64,000 nt of DNA from Streptomyces filamentosus (GTDB lineage: Bacteria; Actinomycetota; Actinomycetes; Streptomycetales; Streptomycetaceae). The stretch is from the NCBI RefSeq assembly GCF_014654895.1, contig NZ_BNBE01000001.1, forward strand, positions 2,765,001 to 2,829,000, written 5' to 3'. The notes beneath the pieces were generated by a model. That model did no database searches and had not been told where the DNA came from. It worked only from the letters and a program-made list of their open reading frames with translations. This document shows, piece after piece, positions 1-8,099 of the stretch (position 1 is its first letter; each line of letters opens with the position of its first letter). A program made the translations under genes and the position numbers.

Positions 1-153
1 ATGGCCGCCGAACTGCGCGAGCGGATGAACGCCGACCCGGTGCTCGACCCGATGGACCTCTTCACCCACGTCTACGCCGAGCAGACCGCGCAGCTGCGCG
101 AGCAGGCGGCGCAGCTGCGGGCCGAACTCGAAGCGGAGGGCGAGAGCCGATGA
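1..153 (+). CDS. 2-oxo acid dehydrogenase E1 alpha subunit, C-terminal end (5' end outside window)
   Basis: Only the last 50 codons are in the window, open from base 1. The acidic/Gln-rich tail (AEQTAQLREQAAQLRAEL) resembles the C-terminal helix of thiamine-diphosphate E1 alpha subunits. The identification rests on context: the stop overlaps the E1 beta start (ATGA at 150-153) and an E2 gene follows, giving the E1alpha-E1beta-E2 order of a branched-chain 2-oxo acid dehydrogenase operon. It is paralogous to the complete set at 20189-23749. The ATG at base 1 is probably internal. The fragment alone is too short to prove the family. Confidence 0.7.
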   Translation: MAAELRERMNADPVLDPMDLFTHVYAEQTAQLREQAAQLRAELEAEGESR

Positions 154-1184
154 CGACGGCGACGACCGGCGCGGCCGCCAAGGCGGCGGGCCGGACCAAG
201 CCGGCCACGATGGCGCAGGCGCTCCAGCGCGCCATGCGCGACGCGATGGCCGAGGACCCGACCGTCCACGTGATGGGCGAGGACGTCGGCACCCTCGGCG
301 GGGTCTTCCGGGTCACCGACGGACTCGCCAAGGAGTTCGGCGAGGACCGCTGCACGGACACGCCGCTGGCCGAGGCGGGCATCCTCGGCGCGGCCGTCGG
401 CATGGCCATGTACGGCCTGCGGCCGGTGGTCGAGATGCAGTTCGACGCCTTCGCCTACCCGGCGTTCGAACAGCTCGTCTCGCACGTGGCGAAGATGCGG
501 AACCGGACGCGCGGCGCGATGCCGATGCCGATGGTCATCCGCGTGCCGTACGGCGGTGGCATCGGCGGCGTCGAGCACCACAGCGACTCCTCCGAGATCT
601 ACTACATGGCCACCCCGGGCCTGCACGTGGTCACCCCGGCCACCGTCGAGGACGCCTACGGGCTGCTGCGGGCGGCCATCGCCTCCGACGACCCGGTGGT
701 CTTCCTGGAGCCCAAGCGGCTCTACTGGTCGAAGTCCGACTGGTCCCCCGAGGCCCCCGCGCGCGTGGAGCCCCTCGGCAGGGCCGTGGTCCGCAGGCCC
801 GGCACCAGCGCCACCCTGATCACCTACGGCCCCTCGCTGCCGGTCTGCCTGGAGGCGGCCGAGGCGGCCACCGCCGAGGGCTGGGACCTGGAGGTCGTGG
901 ACCTCCGCTCGCTCGTGCCCTTCGACGACGAGACCGTCGCCGCGTCGGTGCGGCGCACCGGCCGCGCGGTCGTGGTCCATGAGTCGGGCGGCTTCGCCGG
1001 ACCCGGCGCGGAGATCGCCGCCCGGGTCACCGAGCGCTGCTTCCACCACCTGGAGGCGCCGGTGCTGCGCGTCGCGGGCTTCGACGTCCCCTACCCGCCG
1101 CCGATGCTGGAGCGGCACCATCTGCCGGGCGTCGACCGGGTCCTGGACGCGGTCGCGCGCCTCCAGTGGGAGGCGGGCAACTGA
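150..1184 (+). CDS. bkdB: Branched-chain 2-oxo acid dehydrogenase E1 beta subunit
   Basis: 344 aa, the usual size for a separate E1 beta. It pairs with E1 alpha to decarboxylate branched-chain 2-oxo acids and load the acyl group on the E2 lipoyl arm, which supplies iso- and anteiso-acyl-CoA primers for fatty acids and polyketides. The transketolase pyrimidine-binding half is clear (MGEDVGTLGGVFRVTDGL, DTPLAEAGILGAAVGMA, PYGGGIGGVEHHSDS), followed by the C-terminal half (VVDLRSLVPFDDE, ITERCF-like VTERCFHHLEAPVLRV). The N-terminus is about 18 residues longer than in the paralogue at 21373. It overlaps its neighbours on both sides (ATGA and TGATG), so translation is probably coupled. Substrate class is inferred from subunit organisation and Streptomyces precedent; a pyruvate-type role cannot be excluded. 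Confidence 0.9.
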   Translation: MTTATTGAAAKAAGRTKPATMAQALQRAMRDAMAEDPTVHVMGEDVGTLGGVFRVTDGLAKEFGEDRCTDTPLAEAGILGAAVGMAMYGLRPVVEMQFDAFAYPAFEQLVSHVAKMRNRTRGAMPMPMVIRVPYGGGIGGVEHHSDSSEIYYMATPGLHVVTPATVEDAYGLLRAAIASDDPVVFLEPKRLYWSKSDWSPEAPARVEPLGRAVVRRPGTSATLITYGPSLPVCLEAAEAATAEGWDLEVVDLRSLVPFDDETVAASVRRTGRAVVVHESGGFAGPGAEIAARVTERCFHHLEAPVLRVAGFDVPYPPPMLERHHLPGVDRVLDAVARLQWEAGN

Positions 1185-2653
1185 TGGCCCAGGTGCTCGA
1201 ATTCAAGCTCCCCGACCTCGGTGAGGGACTCACCGAGGCCGAGATCGTCCGCTGGCTGGTGAACGTCGGCGACGTCGTCGCGATCGACCAGCCCGTCGTC
1301 GAGGTCGAGACCGCCAAGGCGATGGTCGAGGTGCCCTGCCCGTACGGCGGCGTGGTCACCGCCCGCTTCGGCGAGGAGGGCACCGAACTCCCCGTCGGCG
1401 CGCCGCTCCTGACGGTCGCCGTCGGCGCCGCCGGTACGGTGCCGGCCGGTGCGCCCGCCCCGTCCCCCGGGGCGGAGCAGGCCGCCGAGACCGCCGTCTC
1501 CTCCGAGTACTCCGGCAACGTCCTCGTCGGCTACGGCACGGCGGGCCCCGCGGCCCGGCGGCGCCGGATCCGCCCCCAGTCCCCGGCCGTCGCGCATCCC
1601 ACGCCGACTGCGGCGGCCGGCCCCACCCCGACGGCCCGGACGGCGGCCCCCGCGGCCCCGGCGGCCCCCACCGCTCCGGCCGCGCCCGCCGCCGGGCCCG
1701 AGGGGCCGGTCCCGGTCATCTCCCCGCTGGTGCGGAAGCTGGCCCGCGACCGGGGACTCGATCTGCGCGAGGTGCGCGGCTCGGGCCCCGAGGGCCTGAT
1801 CCTGCGGGCCGACGTCGACCGGGCCCTCGCCGCCCGCGAGACGCTCGTCGCGACTCCCGGCGCAGCACCCGGCGTGGCGCCCGGCGCGACAGCGGTCGTG
1901 GCGGCCGTCGAGCCGGTCCCGTCCGCCGTCCCCACCGCCGCGCGTGCCTCGGCCACCGCCCCGGCGGGGGAGCGGATCCCGCTGCGAGGGCTGCGCGGGG
2001 CCGTCGCCGACAAGCTCTCCCGCAGCCGTACGGAGATCCCCGACGCGACCTGCTGGGTGGACGCCGACGCGACCGAGCTCATGGCCGCGCGGGCCGCGAT
2101 GAACGCGGCGGGCGGGCCGAAGATCTCGCTCCTCGCGCTCCTCGCCCGGATCTGCGCCCACGCCCTGGCCCGCTTCCCCGAGCTCAACTCCACCGTGGAC
2201 ACCGCCGCCCGCGAGATCGTCCGGCTGCCCGGGGTGCACCTCGGCTTCGCCGCGCAGACCCCGCGCGGGCTCGTCGTCCCCGTGGTCAGGGACGCCGGGA
2301 CCCGGACCGCCGAGTCGCTGACCGAGGAGTTCGCCCGGCTCACCGAGTCGGCCCGGCAGGGCACCCTCACCCCGGCCGACCTCACCGGCGGCACCTTCAC
2401 CCTCAACAACTACGGGGTGTTCGGGGTGGACGGCTCCACGCCGATCATCAACCACCCCGAGGCGGCGATGCTCGGCGTCGGCCGGATCATCCCCAAACCC
2501 TGGGTCCACCAGGGCGAACTGGCCGTCCGCCAGGTGGTGCAGCTCTCGCTCACCTTCGACCACCGGGTCTGCGACGGCGGCACCGCCGGCGGATTCCTGC
2601 GGTACGTGGCGGACTGCGTCGAACAGCCGGCGGTCCTGCTCCGCACGGTCTGA
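1184..2653 (+). CDS. bkdC: Branched-chain 2-oxo acid dehydrogenase E2 (dihydrolipoamide acyltransferase)
   Basis: 489 aa. One N-terminal lipoyl domain (residues 1-80) carries the lipoyl-lysine in VETAKAMVE (K45). A long Ala/Pro hinge follows, then a peripheral subunit-binding domain (PLVRKLARDRGLDLREV), a second Ala/Pro/Val linker and the CoA acyltransferase core ending in the catalytic FDHRVCDGG (DHRxxDG) motif. The start is the ATG sharing its A with the E1 beta stop (TGATG); the open frame extends 18 bases further upstream but only into E1 beta. No E3 (lpd) gene follows, so E3 must come from elsewhere. It is about 28 residues longer than the second-cluster E2, mostly in the linkers. Confidence 0.93.
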   Translation: MAQVLEFKLPDLGEGLTEAEIVRWLVNVGDVVAIDQPVVEVETAKAMVEVPCPYGGVVTARFGEEGTELPVGAPLLTVAVGAAGTVPAGAPAPSPGAEQAAETAVSSEYSGNVLVGYGTAGPAARRRRIRPQSPAVAHPTPTAAAGPTPTARTAAPAAPAAPTAPAAPAAGPEGPVPVISPLVRKLARDRGLDLREVRGSGPEGLILRADVDRALAARETLVATPGAAPGVAPGATAVVAAVEPVPSAVPTAARASATAPAGERIPLRGLRGAVADKLSRSRTEIPDATCWVDADATELMAARAAMNAAGGPKISLLALLARICAHALARFPELNSTVDTAAREIVRLPGVHLGFAAQTPRGLVVPVVRDAGTRTAESLTEEFARLTESARQGTLTPADLTGGTFTLNNYGVFGVDGSTPIINHPEAAMLGVGRIIPKPWVHQGELAVRQVVQLSLTFDHRVCDGGTAGGFLRYVADCVEQPAVLLRTV

Positions 2654-2738
2654 CGGACCCGGCGCCCGCCCCGGAGCGCGCCCGCCCACCCGGCGCGCAC
2701 CCGCCCAGGCACACGCCTGTGCTCAGGTACGCGCCCGT

Positions 2739-2772
2739 GCCCGGCCCGTCTCACCAGGGAGACCGGCCGGGC
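2739..2772. terminator. Hairpin between the first bkd operon and the MobA-like gene
   Basis: A 14-bp stem with one mismatch (GCCCGGCCCGTCTC / GAGACCGGCCGGGC) and a 6-nt loop, with no T-tract. It lies 86 bp after the E2 stop and 32 bp before the next start, where a factor-assisted terminator of the bkd operon would be expected. Confidence 0.5.
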
Positions 2773-2804
2773 ACCGGCGGGCGACGGCGGACCATACTGC
2801 TGGG

Positions 2805-3722
2805 GTGACCACCGCACATGACGCCGTCGTGCTCGCCGGAGGCGCCGCGCGGCGCCTCGGCGGCGTGGACAAGCCCGGGGTACGGGTCGGCGGCCGGCCC
2901 CTGCTCGACCGGGTGCTCGCGGCCTGCGCCGGGGCCCGCCGGACCGTGGTCGTCGGCGACCCCCGCCCGACCGTCCGGCCCGTCCGCTGGACCCGCGAGG
3001 AGCGGGCCCGTTCCGGCCCCCTCGCCGCCCTGGACGCGGGTGTCACCGCCCTCCTGCCCTCCACCGACGCCGGCACGGCGACCGGCGGGGCGACCGCCGG
3101 GGCTCCCGAGGTGCTGCTCGCCCTCTCCGCCGATCTGCCGTTCCTCGGCGACGCGACCGTCCGGCGGCTCCTCGCCGCGCTCGACGCCGCGCCGGACGCG
3201 GAAGCGGCCCTGTTCACCGATCCCGAGGGACGCGACCAGCCGCTCGTCGCCGCCTACCGGACCGCTCCCCTGCGCCGCGCGCTCGACGGCATCCGGCGGG
3301 CCCACCAGGGACTCGACGACCTCCCCCTGCGCCTCCTCGGCGAGCGGCTCCGGCCCGTCCGGGTCCCGTCCGACCCGGAGGAGCCCCTGGCCTCCTTCGA
3401 CTGCGACACCTGGGAGGACATCGCCACGGCCCGGGCCCGCATCAGGGACCATGGAGCCGTGCTGGACGAATGGATCACCGCAGTCAAGACCGAACTGGGC
3501 ATCGACCTGGACGTCGACACCGGCGTCCTGCTCGACCTGGCCCGGGACGCCGCCCACGGCGTCGCCCGCCCCGCCGCGCCCCTGACGACCTTCCTCGTCG
3601 GCTACGCGGCGGCCAAGGCCGCCGGGGACGGCACGGCCCCGGCGGAAGCGGTCGCCGAGGCATCCCGCAAGGCCGCCGCCCTCGCCCAGCGATGGGCGGC
3701 CGAACAGGACGAGGCCGGATGA
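2805..3722 (+). CDS. MobA-like nucleotidyltransferase fused to a DUF6457 domain
   Basis: 305 aa. Residues ~5-195 form an NTP-transferase fold with the MobA signature LAGGAARRLGGVDKP, the LLALSADLPFLGD acidic site and FDCDTWEDI. MobA proteins transfer GMP to molybdopterin to make the guanine dinucleotide cofactor. Residues ~210-300 (LDEWITAVKTELGIDL onward) look like the DUF6457 domain known fused to this family in actinobacteria. The GTG start is preceded at 6 nt by CATACT, the usual leaderless layout, and no ribosome site is visible. The stop overlaps the moeA start (ATGA), which supports a molybdenum-cofactor operon. GMP specificity is inferred. Confidence 0.85.
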   Translation: MTTAHDAVVLAGGAARRLGGVDKPGVRVGGRPLLDRVLAACAGARRTVVVGDPRPTVRPVRWTREERARSGPLAALDAGVTALLPSTDAGTATGGATAGAPEVLLALSADLPFLGDATVRRLLAALDAAPDAEAALFTDPEGRDQPLVAAYRTAPLRRALDGIRRAHQGLDDLPLRLLGERLRPVRVPSDPEEPLASFDCDTWEDIATARARIRDHGAVLDEWITAVKTELGIDLDVDTGVLLDLARDAAHGVARPAAPLTTFLVGYAAAKAAGDGTAPAEAVAEASRKAAALAQRWAAEQDEAG

Positions 3723-5149
3723 GCCCCGGACAACCCGCTTCCCCCTCCACCCCCACCCCCGCCCCCGCGCAGGAACAGCCGCAGCCGGACGGCCACGGCC
3801 ATGAGCACGACCACGAGGGGCAAAACCACGAGGGACACGACCACGAGGGGCACGGGCCCAAGGGCCACGGGCACGGCCACCACCGGGCCACCCCCTGGCC
3901 CGAGGCCCGCGCCCTCGCCGCCCGCGCGGGAGCCGGGGCCCGGGCGGCCGCGGACCGCCCGCCCGTCCGCGTACCGCTCGGGCGGGCGCTCGGCCGCACC
4001 CTCGCCGAACCCCTGCGGGCCCTGACCGACCTGCCCTCCTTCGACAGCTCCGCCATGGACGGCTGGGCGCTCGCGGGGCCGGGTCCCTGGACGGTGCGCG
4101 AGGAGTCCGTCCTCGCCGGTCACGCCGGAGCCGCCGTCCTCGCCCCCGGAGAGGCGGTACGCATCGCCACCGGCGCCCGCGTCCCCACCGGCGCCACCGC
4201 GGTCCTCCGCACCGAACACTCCCGCACCGAGCACCTTCGGGACGAGGGCCCCGCCCCCTCGGCCGGAACGGTTCTGCTCCACCCGCTCCGCGAGGTCGTG
4301 CCCGGCCAGGACATCCGTCCCCGGGGCCAGGAGTGCCGCGCCGGGGACGAGCTGCTGCCCGCCGGGTCCGTCGTCACCCCGGCCGTCCTCGGGCTCGCCG
4401 CAGCCGCCGGCTACGACGAGCCCGCCGTGCTGCCCCGGCCCCGGGTGGAGGTCCTCGTCCTCGGCGACGAGCTGCTGTCCTCCGGGCTCCCCCACGACGG
4501 CCTGATCCGGGACGCGCTCGGCCCGATGCTCGGGCCCTGGCTGACGGCGCTCGGCGCCGAGGTCCTGGCCGTCCGCCGGATCGGTGACGACGCCGGGGCC
4601 CTGTACGAGGCTGTCACCGGCTCCGCCGCCGAGCTCGTCCTCACCACCGGGGGCACCGCCGCCGGGCCCGTGGACCACGTCCACCGGGTCCTCGACGAGG
4701 CGGGCGCCACCCTCCTGGTCGACGGCGTGAAGGTCCGCCCCGGCCACCCCATGCTGCTCGCCCGCCTGGACGCCGGACGCCACCTCGTCGGCCTCCCGGG
4801 CAATCCGCTGGCCGCCGTCTCCGGCCTCCTCACCCTCGCCGCGCCCCTGCTCGCCGCGGGCGCCGCGGGTGCCGCCGACATCGCCGGCATCGCCGAACCG
4901 GAGACCGTCCCCCTCCGCGAGGCCGTCCAGGGCCACCCGTACGACACCCGGCTCGTCCCGGTCGTGTGCCGGGACGGGTCCGCCGTGCCCCTGCACTACA
5001 ACGGGCCCGCCATGCTGCGGGGCATCGCCGCCGCCGACGGCATGGCCGTCGTCCCGCCCGGGGGCGCGGAACCCGGCCACCGGCTGGAGGTCCTCGCCCT
5101 CCCCTGGCCGACCGCGACGCCGCCCGCCCAAGGAGCATGTTTCACGTGA
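3719..5149 (+). CDS. moeA: Molybdopterin molybdenumtransferase MoeA with His-rich N-terminus
   Basis: 476 aa. MoeA inserts molybdate into adenylylated molybdopterin. Family motifs are present: DLPSFDSSAMDGWAL, the GARVPTGATAV segment, the MogA-like domain with VLTTGGTAAGPVDH, RPGHPMLLARL and GLPGNPLAAVSG. The first ~57 residues are an addition to the normal fold: Pro/Gln-rich, then 12 histidines within residues 26-55, many as HxH or HDHEGH. The start overlaps the upstream stop (ATGA). The stop codon itself lies inside a parS palindrome, so the last residues (ACFT) are dictated by that site. The His-rich segment could bind metal; this is inference. Confidence 0.93.
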   Translation: MSPGQPASPSTPTPAPAQEQPQPDGHGHEHDHEGQNHEGHDHEGHGPKGHGHGHHRATPWPEARALAARAGAGARAAADRPPVRVPLGRALGRTLAEPLRALTDLPSFDSSAMDGWALAGPGPWTVREESVLAGHAGAAVLAPGEAVRIATGARVPTGATAVLRTEHSRTEHLRDEGPAPSAGTVLLHPLREVVPGQDIRPRGQECRAGDELLPAGSVVTPAVLGLAAAAGYDEPAVLPRPRVEVLVLGDELLSSGLPHDGLIRDALGPMLGPWLTALGAEVLAVRRIGDDAGALYEAVTGSAAELVLTTGGTAAGPVDHVHRVLDEAGATLLVDGVKVRPGHPMLLARLDAGRHLVGLPGNPLAAVSGLLTLAAPLLAAGAAGAADIAGIAEPETVPLREAVQGHPYDTRLVPVVCRDGSAVPLHYNGPAMLRGIAAADGMAVVPPGGAEPGHRLEVLALPWPTATPPAQGACFT

Positions 5150-6228
5150 AACTTCCCAGCCGTGACGTCATGGCCCGCCATGCCGACGAGAAGATCGCCG
5201 GTTCGAGGATCCGGCTGCCCCGCCGGTCCGTGGACCCGCTCCGCCAGGTCGGCCGGCGTCTCCTCATGGCCCTCGGGGTGCTGATCCTGACGGTGCTGAT
5301 CGTCTACGCCGACCGCGACGGCTACCACGACAACGCGAACGGGACCGTCGACTTCCTCGACTGCGCCTACTACGCGACCGTCACCCTCTCCACCACCGGA
5401 TACGGCGACATCGTCCCGTACAGCGACTCCGCGCGGCTCGTCAACATCCTGGTGATCACGCCCCTGCGCGTGCTGTTCCTCATCATCCTCGTCGGAACCA
5501 CCCTGGAGGTCCTCACGGAGCGGACCCGGGAGGAGTTCCGCCTCAAGAAGTGGAGGTCCAACTTGCGCGACCACACCGTGATCGTCGGCTTCGGCACCAA
5601 GGGGCGGTCGGCGATCCAGACCCTCTGCGCCACCGGCCTCCGCAAGGACCAGATCGTCATCGTCGATCCCTCGGGGAAGGTCATCGAGGCGGCCAACCTC
5701 GACGGCTTCGTCGGCGTCGTCGGCGACGGCACCCGCAGCGACGTGCTGCTCCGGGCCGAGGTGCAGAAGGCCCGCCAGGTCGTCGTCGCCACCCAGCGCG
5801 ACGACACCGCCGTCCTGGTCACCCTGACGGCCCGCCAGCTCAACCGGGGCGCGAAGATCGTCGCCGCCGTCCGCGAGGAGGAGAACGCGCCGCTGCTCCG
5901 CCAGTCCGGCGCCGACGCGGTCATCACCAGCGCCTCCGCCGCCGGCCGCCTCCTCGGCCTCTCCGTGCTCAGCCCCAGCGCGGGCACGGTCATGGAGGAC
6001 CTGATCCAGCAGGGCTCCGGCCTCGACCTCGTCGAGCGCCCGGTGACCAAGGCCGAAGCCGGCCGGAGCGTCCGGGAGACCGACGACCTCGTGGTGAGCG
6101 TGCTGCGCGGCCACCGGCTGCTCGGCTACGACGACCCGGCGGCCAGCCCCCTCCAGCTCACGGACCGCGTCATCACCATCGTCCGGGCCGCCCCCGTCAC
6201 CCCGCTCACCACGCCGCCGGAGGACTGA
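5137..6228 (+). CDS. Two-TM potassium channel with cytoplasmic RCK/TrkA-N domain
   Basis: 363 aa if it begins at the ATG overlapping moeA by 13 bp; an alternative ATG at 5170 would remove 11 residues. AAGGAG stands too close to the first ATG to be ideal, so the start is uncertain. TM1 is near residues 47-66. The pore helix and selectivity filter (TVTLSTTGYGDIVPYSD, ~residues 82-97) match K+ channels, and TM2 is LVNILVITPLRVLFLIILVG. From ~residue 145 an RCK/TrkA-N Rossmann domain (HTVIVGFGTKGRSAIQ) follows, then a TrkA-C-like end. The layout matches MthK-type ligand-gated channels. The parS palindrome encodes the first residues (FHVK). Confidence 0.9.
   Translation: MFHVKLPSRDVMARHADEKIAGSRIRLPRRSVDPLRQVGRRLLMALGVLILTVLIVYADRDGYHDNANGTVDFLDCAYYATVTLSTTGYGDIVPYSDSARLVNILVITPLRVLFLIILVGTTLEVLTERTREEFRLKKWRSNLRDHTVIVGFGTKGRSAIQTLCATGLRKDQIVIVDPSGKVIEAANLDGFVGVVGDGTRSDVLLRAEVQKARQVVVATQRDDTAVLVTLTARQLNRGAKIVAAVREEENAPLLRQSGADAVITSASAAGRLLGLSVLSPSAGTVMEDLIQQGSGLDLVERPVTKAEAGRSVRETDDLVVSVLRGHRLLGYDDPAASPLQLTDRVITIVRAAPVTPLTTPPED
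5139..5152. promoter_or_regulatory. parS site (perfect), overlapping moeA stop and channel start
   Basis: GTTTCACGTGAAAC, a perfect 14-bp palindrome identical to the parS consensus bound by ParB in Streptomyces and Bacillus. It sits inside coding sequence: its TGA is the moeA stop, and the upstream G belongs to the channel ATG. ParB loads here to build the segregation complex next to oriC. Confidence 0.93.
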
Positions 6229-6265
6229 GCGGCCGCGGGACGGGACCGGGAGTAGCCTCGCCGCC

Positions 6266-7246
6266 ATGCATGCGATCACGATTACGGAACCCGGCGGCCC
6301 CGAGGCCCTCGTCTGGGCCGAGGCGCCCGATCCCGTGCCCGGCGAGGGCGAGGTCCTCGTCGAGGTGGTGGCGAGCGCCGTCAACCGCGCCGACGTCCTC
6401 CAGCGGCAGGGCTTCTACAACCCGCCGCCCGGCAGCTCGCCCCACCCCGGCCTGGAGTGCTCCGGCCGGATCACGGCCCTCGGCCCCGGCGTCTCCGGCT
6501 GGTCCGTCGGCGACGAGGTCTGCGCGCTGCTCGTCGGCGGCGGCTACGCACAGCGGGTCGTCGTCCCCGCCGGCCAGCTGCTGCCGGTCCCGAAGGGCGT
6601 CGACCCGGTCACGGCCGCCGCGCTCCCCGAGGTGGTCTGCACCGTCTGGTCCAACATCTTCATGATCGCCCATCTGCGCCCGGGCGAGACGCTGCTCGTG
6701 CACGGCGGGGCCAGCGGCATCGGCACGATGGCGATCCAGCTCGCCAAGGCGGTCGGCGCGAAGGTCGCGGTCACCGCGGGCGGCCCCGAGAAGCTGGCCC
6801 GCTGCGCGGAGCTCGGCGCGGACGTCCTGATCGACTACCGCACCCAGGACTTCGTCGAGGAGCTCCACAGGGCCACGGACGGCGCGGGCGCGGACGTCAT
6901 CCTCGACATCATGGGCGCCAAGTACCTGGAGCGGAACATCCAGGCGCTGGCCGTCAGCGGCCGCCTGGTCGTCATCGGCCTCCAGGGCGGCGTCAAGGGA
7001 GAGCTGAACCTCGGGGCGCTGCTCGCCAAGCGGGCCGCCGTGATGGCGACGACGCTGCGCGCCCGCCCGCTGGAGGAGAAGGCGGCGATCGTCGCGGCCG
7101 TCCGCGAGCACGTCTGGCCGCTGGTCGAGGCCGGCACGGTCCGCCCCGTCGTGGACCGCACGCTGCCGATGCCGGAGGCCGCCGAGGCCCACCGCGTCCT
7201 GGAGTCCGGCGGGCACGTCGGCAAGATCCTCCTGCTGGCCCCCTGA
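6266..7246 (+). CDS. NAD(P)H:quinone oxidoreductase, medium-chain dehydrogenase family
   Basis: 326 aa, typical for the PIG3/QOR branch of zinc-independent medium-chain reductases. The GroES-like N-terminus contains SAVNRADVLQRQGFYNPPPG and GLECSGRITALGPGV. The nucleotide fold has LLVHGGASGIGTMAIQLAK, which binds NAD(P)H. The C-terminus (AHRVLESGGHVGKILL) is also characteristic. No structural-zinc cysteines are present. It probably reduces quinones or alpha,beta-unsaturated carbonyls in the cytoplasm. It follows the channel gene by 37 bp on the same strand and is closed by a strong hairpin. Confidence 0.9.
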   Translation: MHAITITEPGGPEALVWAEAPDPVPGEGEVLVEVVASAVNRADVLQRQGFYNPPPGSSPHPGLECSGRITALGPGVSGWSVGDEVCALLVGGGYAQRVVVPAGQLLPVPKGVDPVTAAALPEVVCTVWSNIFMIAHLRPGETLLVHGGASGIGTMAIQLAKAVGAKVAVTAGGPEKLARCAELGADVLIDYRTQDFVEELHRATDGAGADVILDIMGAKYLERNIQALAVSGRLVVIGLQGGVKGELNLGALLAKRAAVMATTLRARPLEEKAAIVAAVREHVWPLVEAGTVRPVVDRTLPMPEAAEAHRVLESGGHVGKILLLAP

Positions 7247-7276
7247 ACCGGCCCCCACGACGCTCCCCGGAGCGGG

Positions 7277-7323
7277 ACGGGGAAGGGCCCGGCGCGTACG
7301 AGACGCGCCGGGCCCTTCCCCGT
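7277..7323. terminator. Bidirectional terminator hairpin
   Basis: A perfect 21-bp stem (7277-7297 with 7303-7323) and a 5-nt ACGAG loop, between the convergent quinone oxidoreductase and bpa genes. No long T-tract in either direction. Confidence 0.85.
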
Positions 7324-7335
7324 ACGGCAGCTCCC

Positions 7336-7887
7336 TTACAGGTACGGACCCGAGCCGACCGCGCGGCCGTGGCCCCGGCCGCCCTCGTCGTCCTCGTCGT
7401 GCGAGGCGCCGGGCGGCAAGGCCCGCCGCATCTGCTCCAGTTGGGCGCGGGCCGCCATCTGCTGGGCGAACAGCGCCGTCTGGATGCCGTGGAAGAGACC
7501 TTCCAGCCAGCCCACCAACTGGGCCTGCGCGATGCGCAGTTCCGAGTCGGAGGGGATGGCCTCGTCGGTGAACGGGAGCGAGAGCCGCTCCAGCTCCTCG
7601 ACGAGTTCCGGCGCGAGGCCGTCCTCCAGCTCCTTCACGGAGCTCGCGTGGATCTCCTTCAGCCGGACCCGGCTGGCCTCGTCGAGAGGGGCCGCCCGAA
7701 CTTCTTCCAGAAGCTGCTTGATCATGCTGCCGATCCGCATGACCTTCGCAGGCTGCTCCACCATTTCCGTCACCGGGACCTCACGGGATTCGTCGTCGCC
7801 CTGGGCGCCGCCGAGTGCCATCCCGTCCTGTCCCACGATGAGGACCTGGGGGCTCTCCGGCGACCTGTCATTCCTCGGCATCTCCAT
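7336..7887 (-). CDS. bpa: Bacterial proteasome activator Bpa (DUF2587)
   Basis: 183 aa. Bpa forms a ring that caps the 20S proteasome and drives ATP-independent degradation of unfolded proteins. The family core is plain: VTEMVEQPAKVMRIGSMIKQ, EEVRAAPLDEASRVRLKEIH, APELVEELERLSLPF and AQLVGWLEGLFHGIQ. The protein ends in GPYL; mycobacterial Bpa ends in GQYL, the motif that inserts into proteasome alpha-ring pockets, so the Tyr-Leu terminus is kept. The ATG at 7887 is chosen because conservation starts just after it and no ribosome site exists upstream; the next in-frame ATG is two codons on. The upstream region is Pro/Arg-coding GC-rich sequence. Confidence 0.92.
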   Translation of the reverse strand: MEMPRNDRSPESPQVLIVGQDGMALGGAQGDDESREVPVTEMVEQPAKVMRIGSMIKQLLEEVRAAPLDEASRVRLKEIHASSVKELEDGLAPELVEELERLSLPFTDEAIPSDSELRIAQAQLVGWLEGLFHGIQTALFAQQMAARAQLEQMRRALPPGASHDEDDEGGRGHGRAVGSGPYL

Positions 7888-8099
7888 GCCGCCATTCTCT
7901 CGCACGCGTGCTTCACCACCAGGTGTGCCCGGGGCGAAGGATGATCCACCCTCCTCCCCGGGCACAGACACGGGCACGCACCCGGACACGTGCCCGGGCC
8001 CGCACCCGGGCGCGAGCCCGGCTGCGGACCCGGCCACGGCCACCGCCGCGGCCACGGATCCGCGCGCGGTCACGGCACGGAGACCCCTGCCCGAAGGCG

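Noticed and set aside
3470..3718. Upstream extension of the moeA frame
   Set aside because: It overlaps the MobA-like/DUF6457 gene and reads Arg/Pro-rich; the ATGA overlap at 3719 gives a better start.
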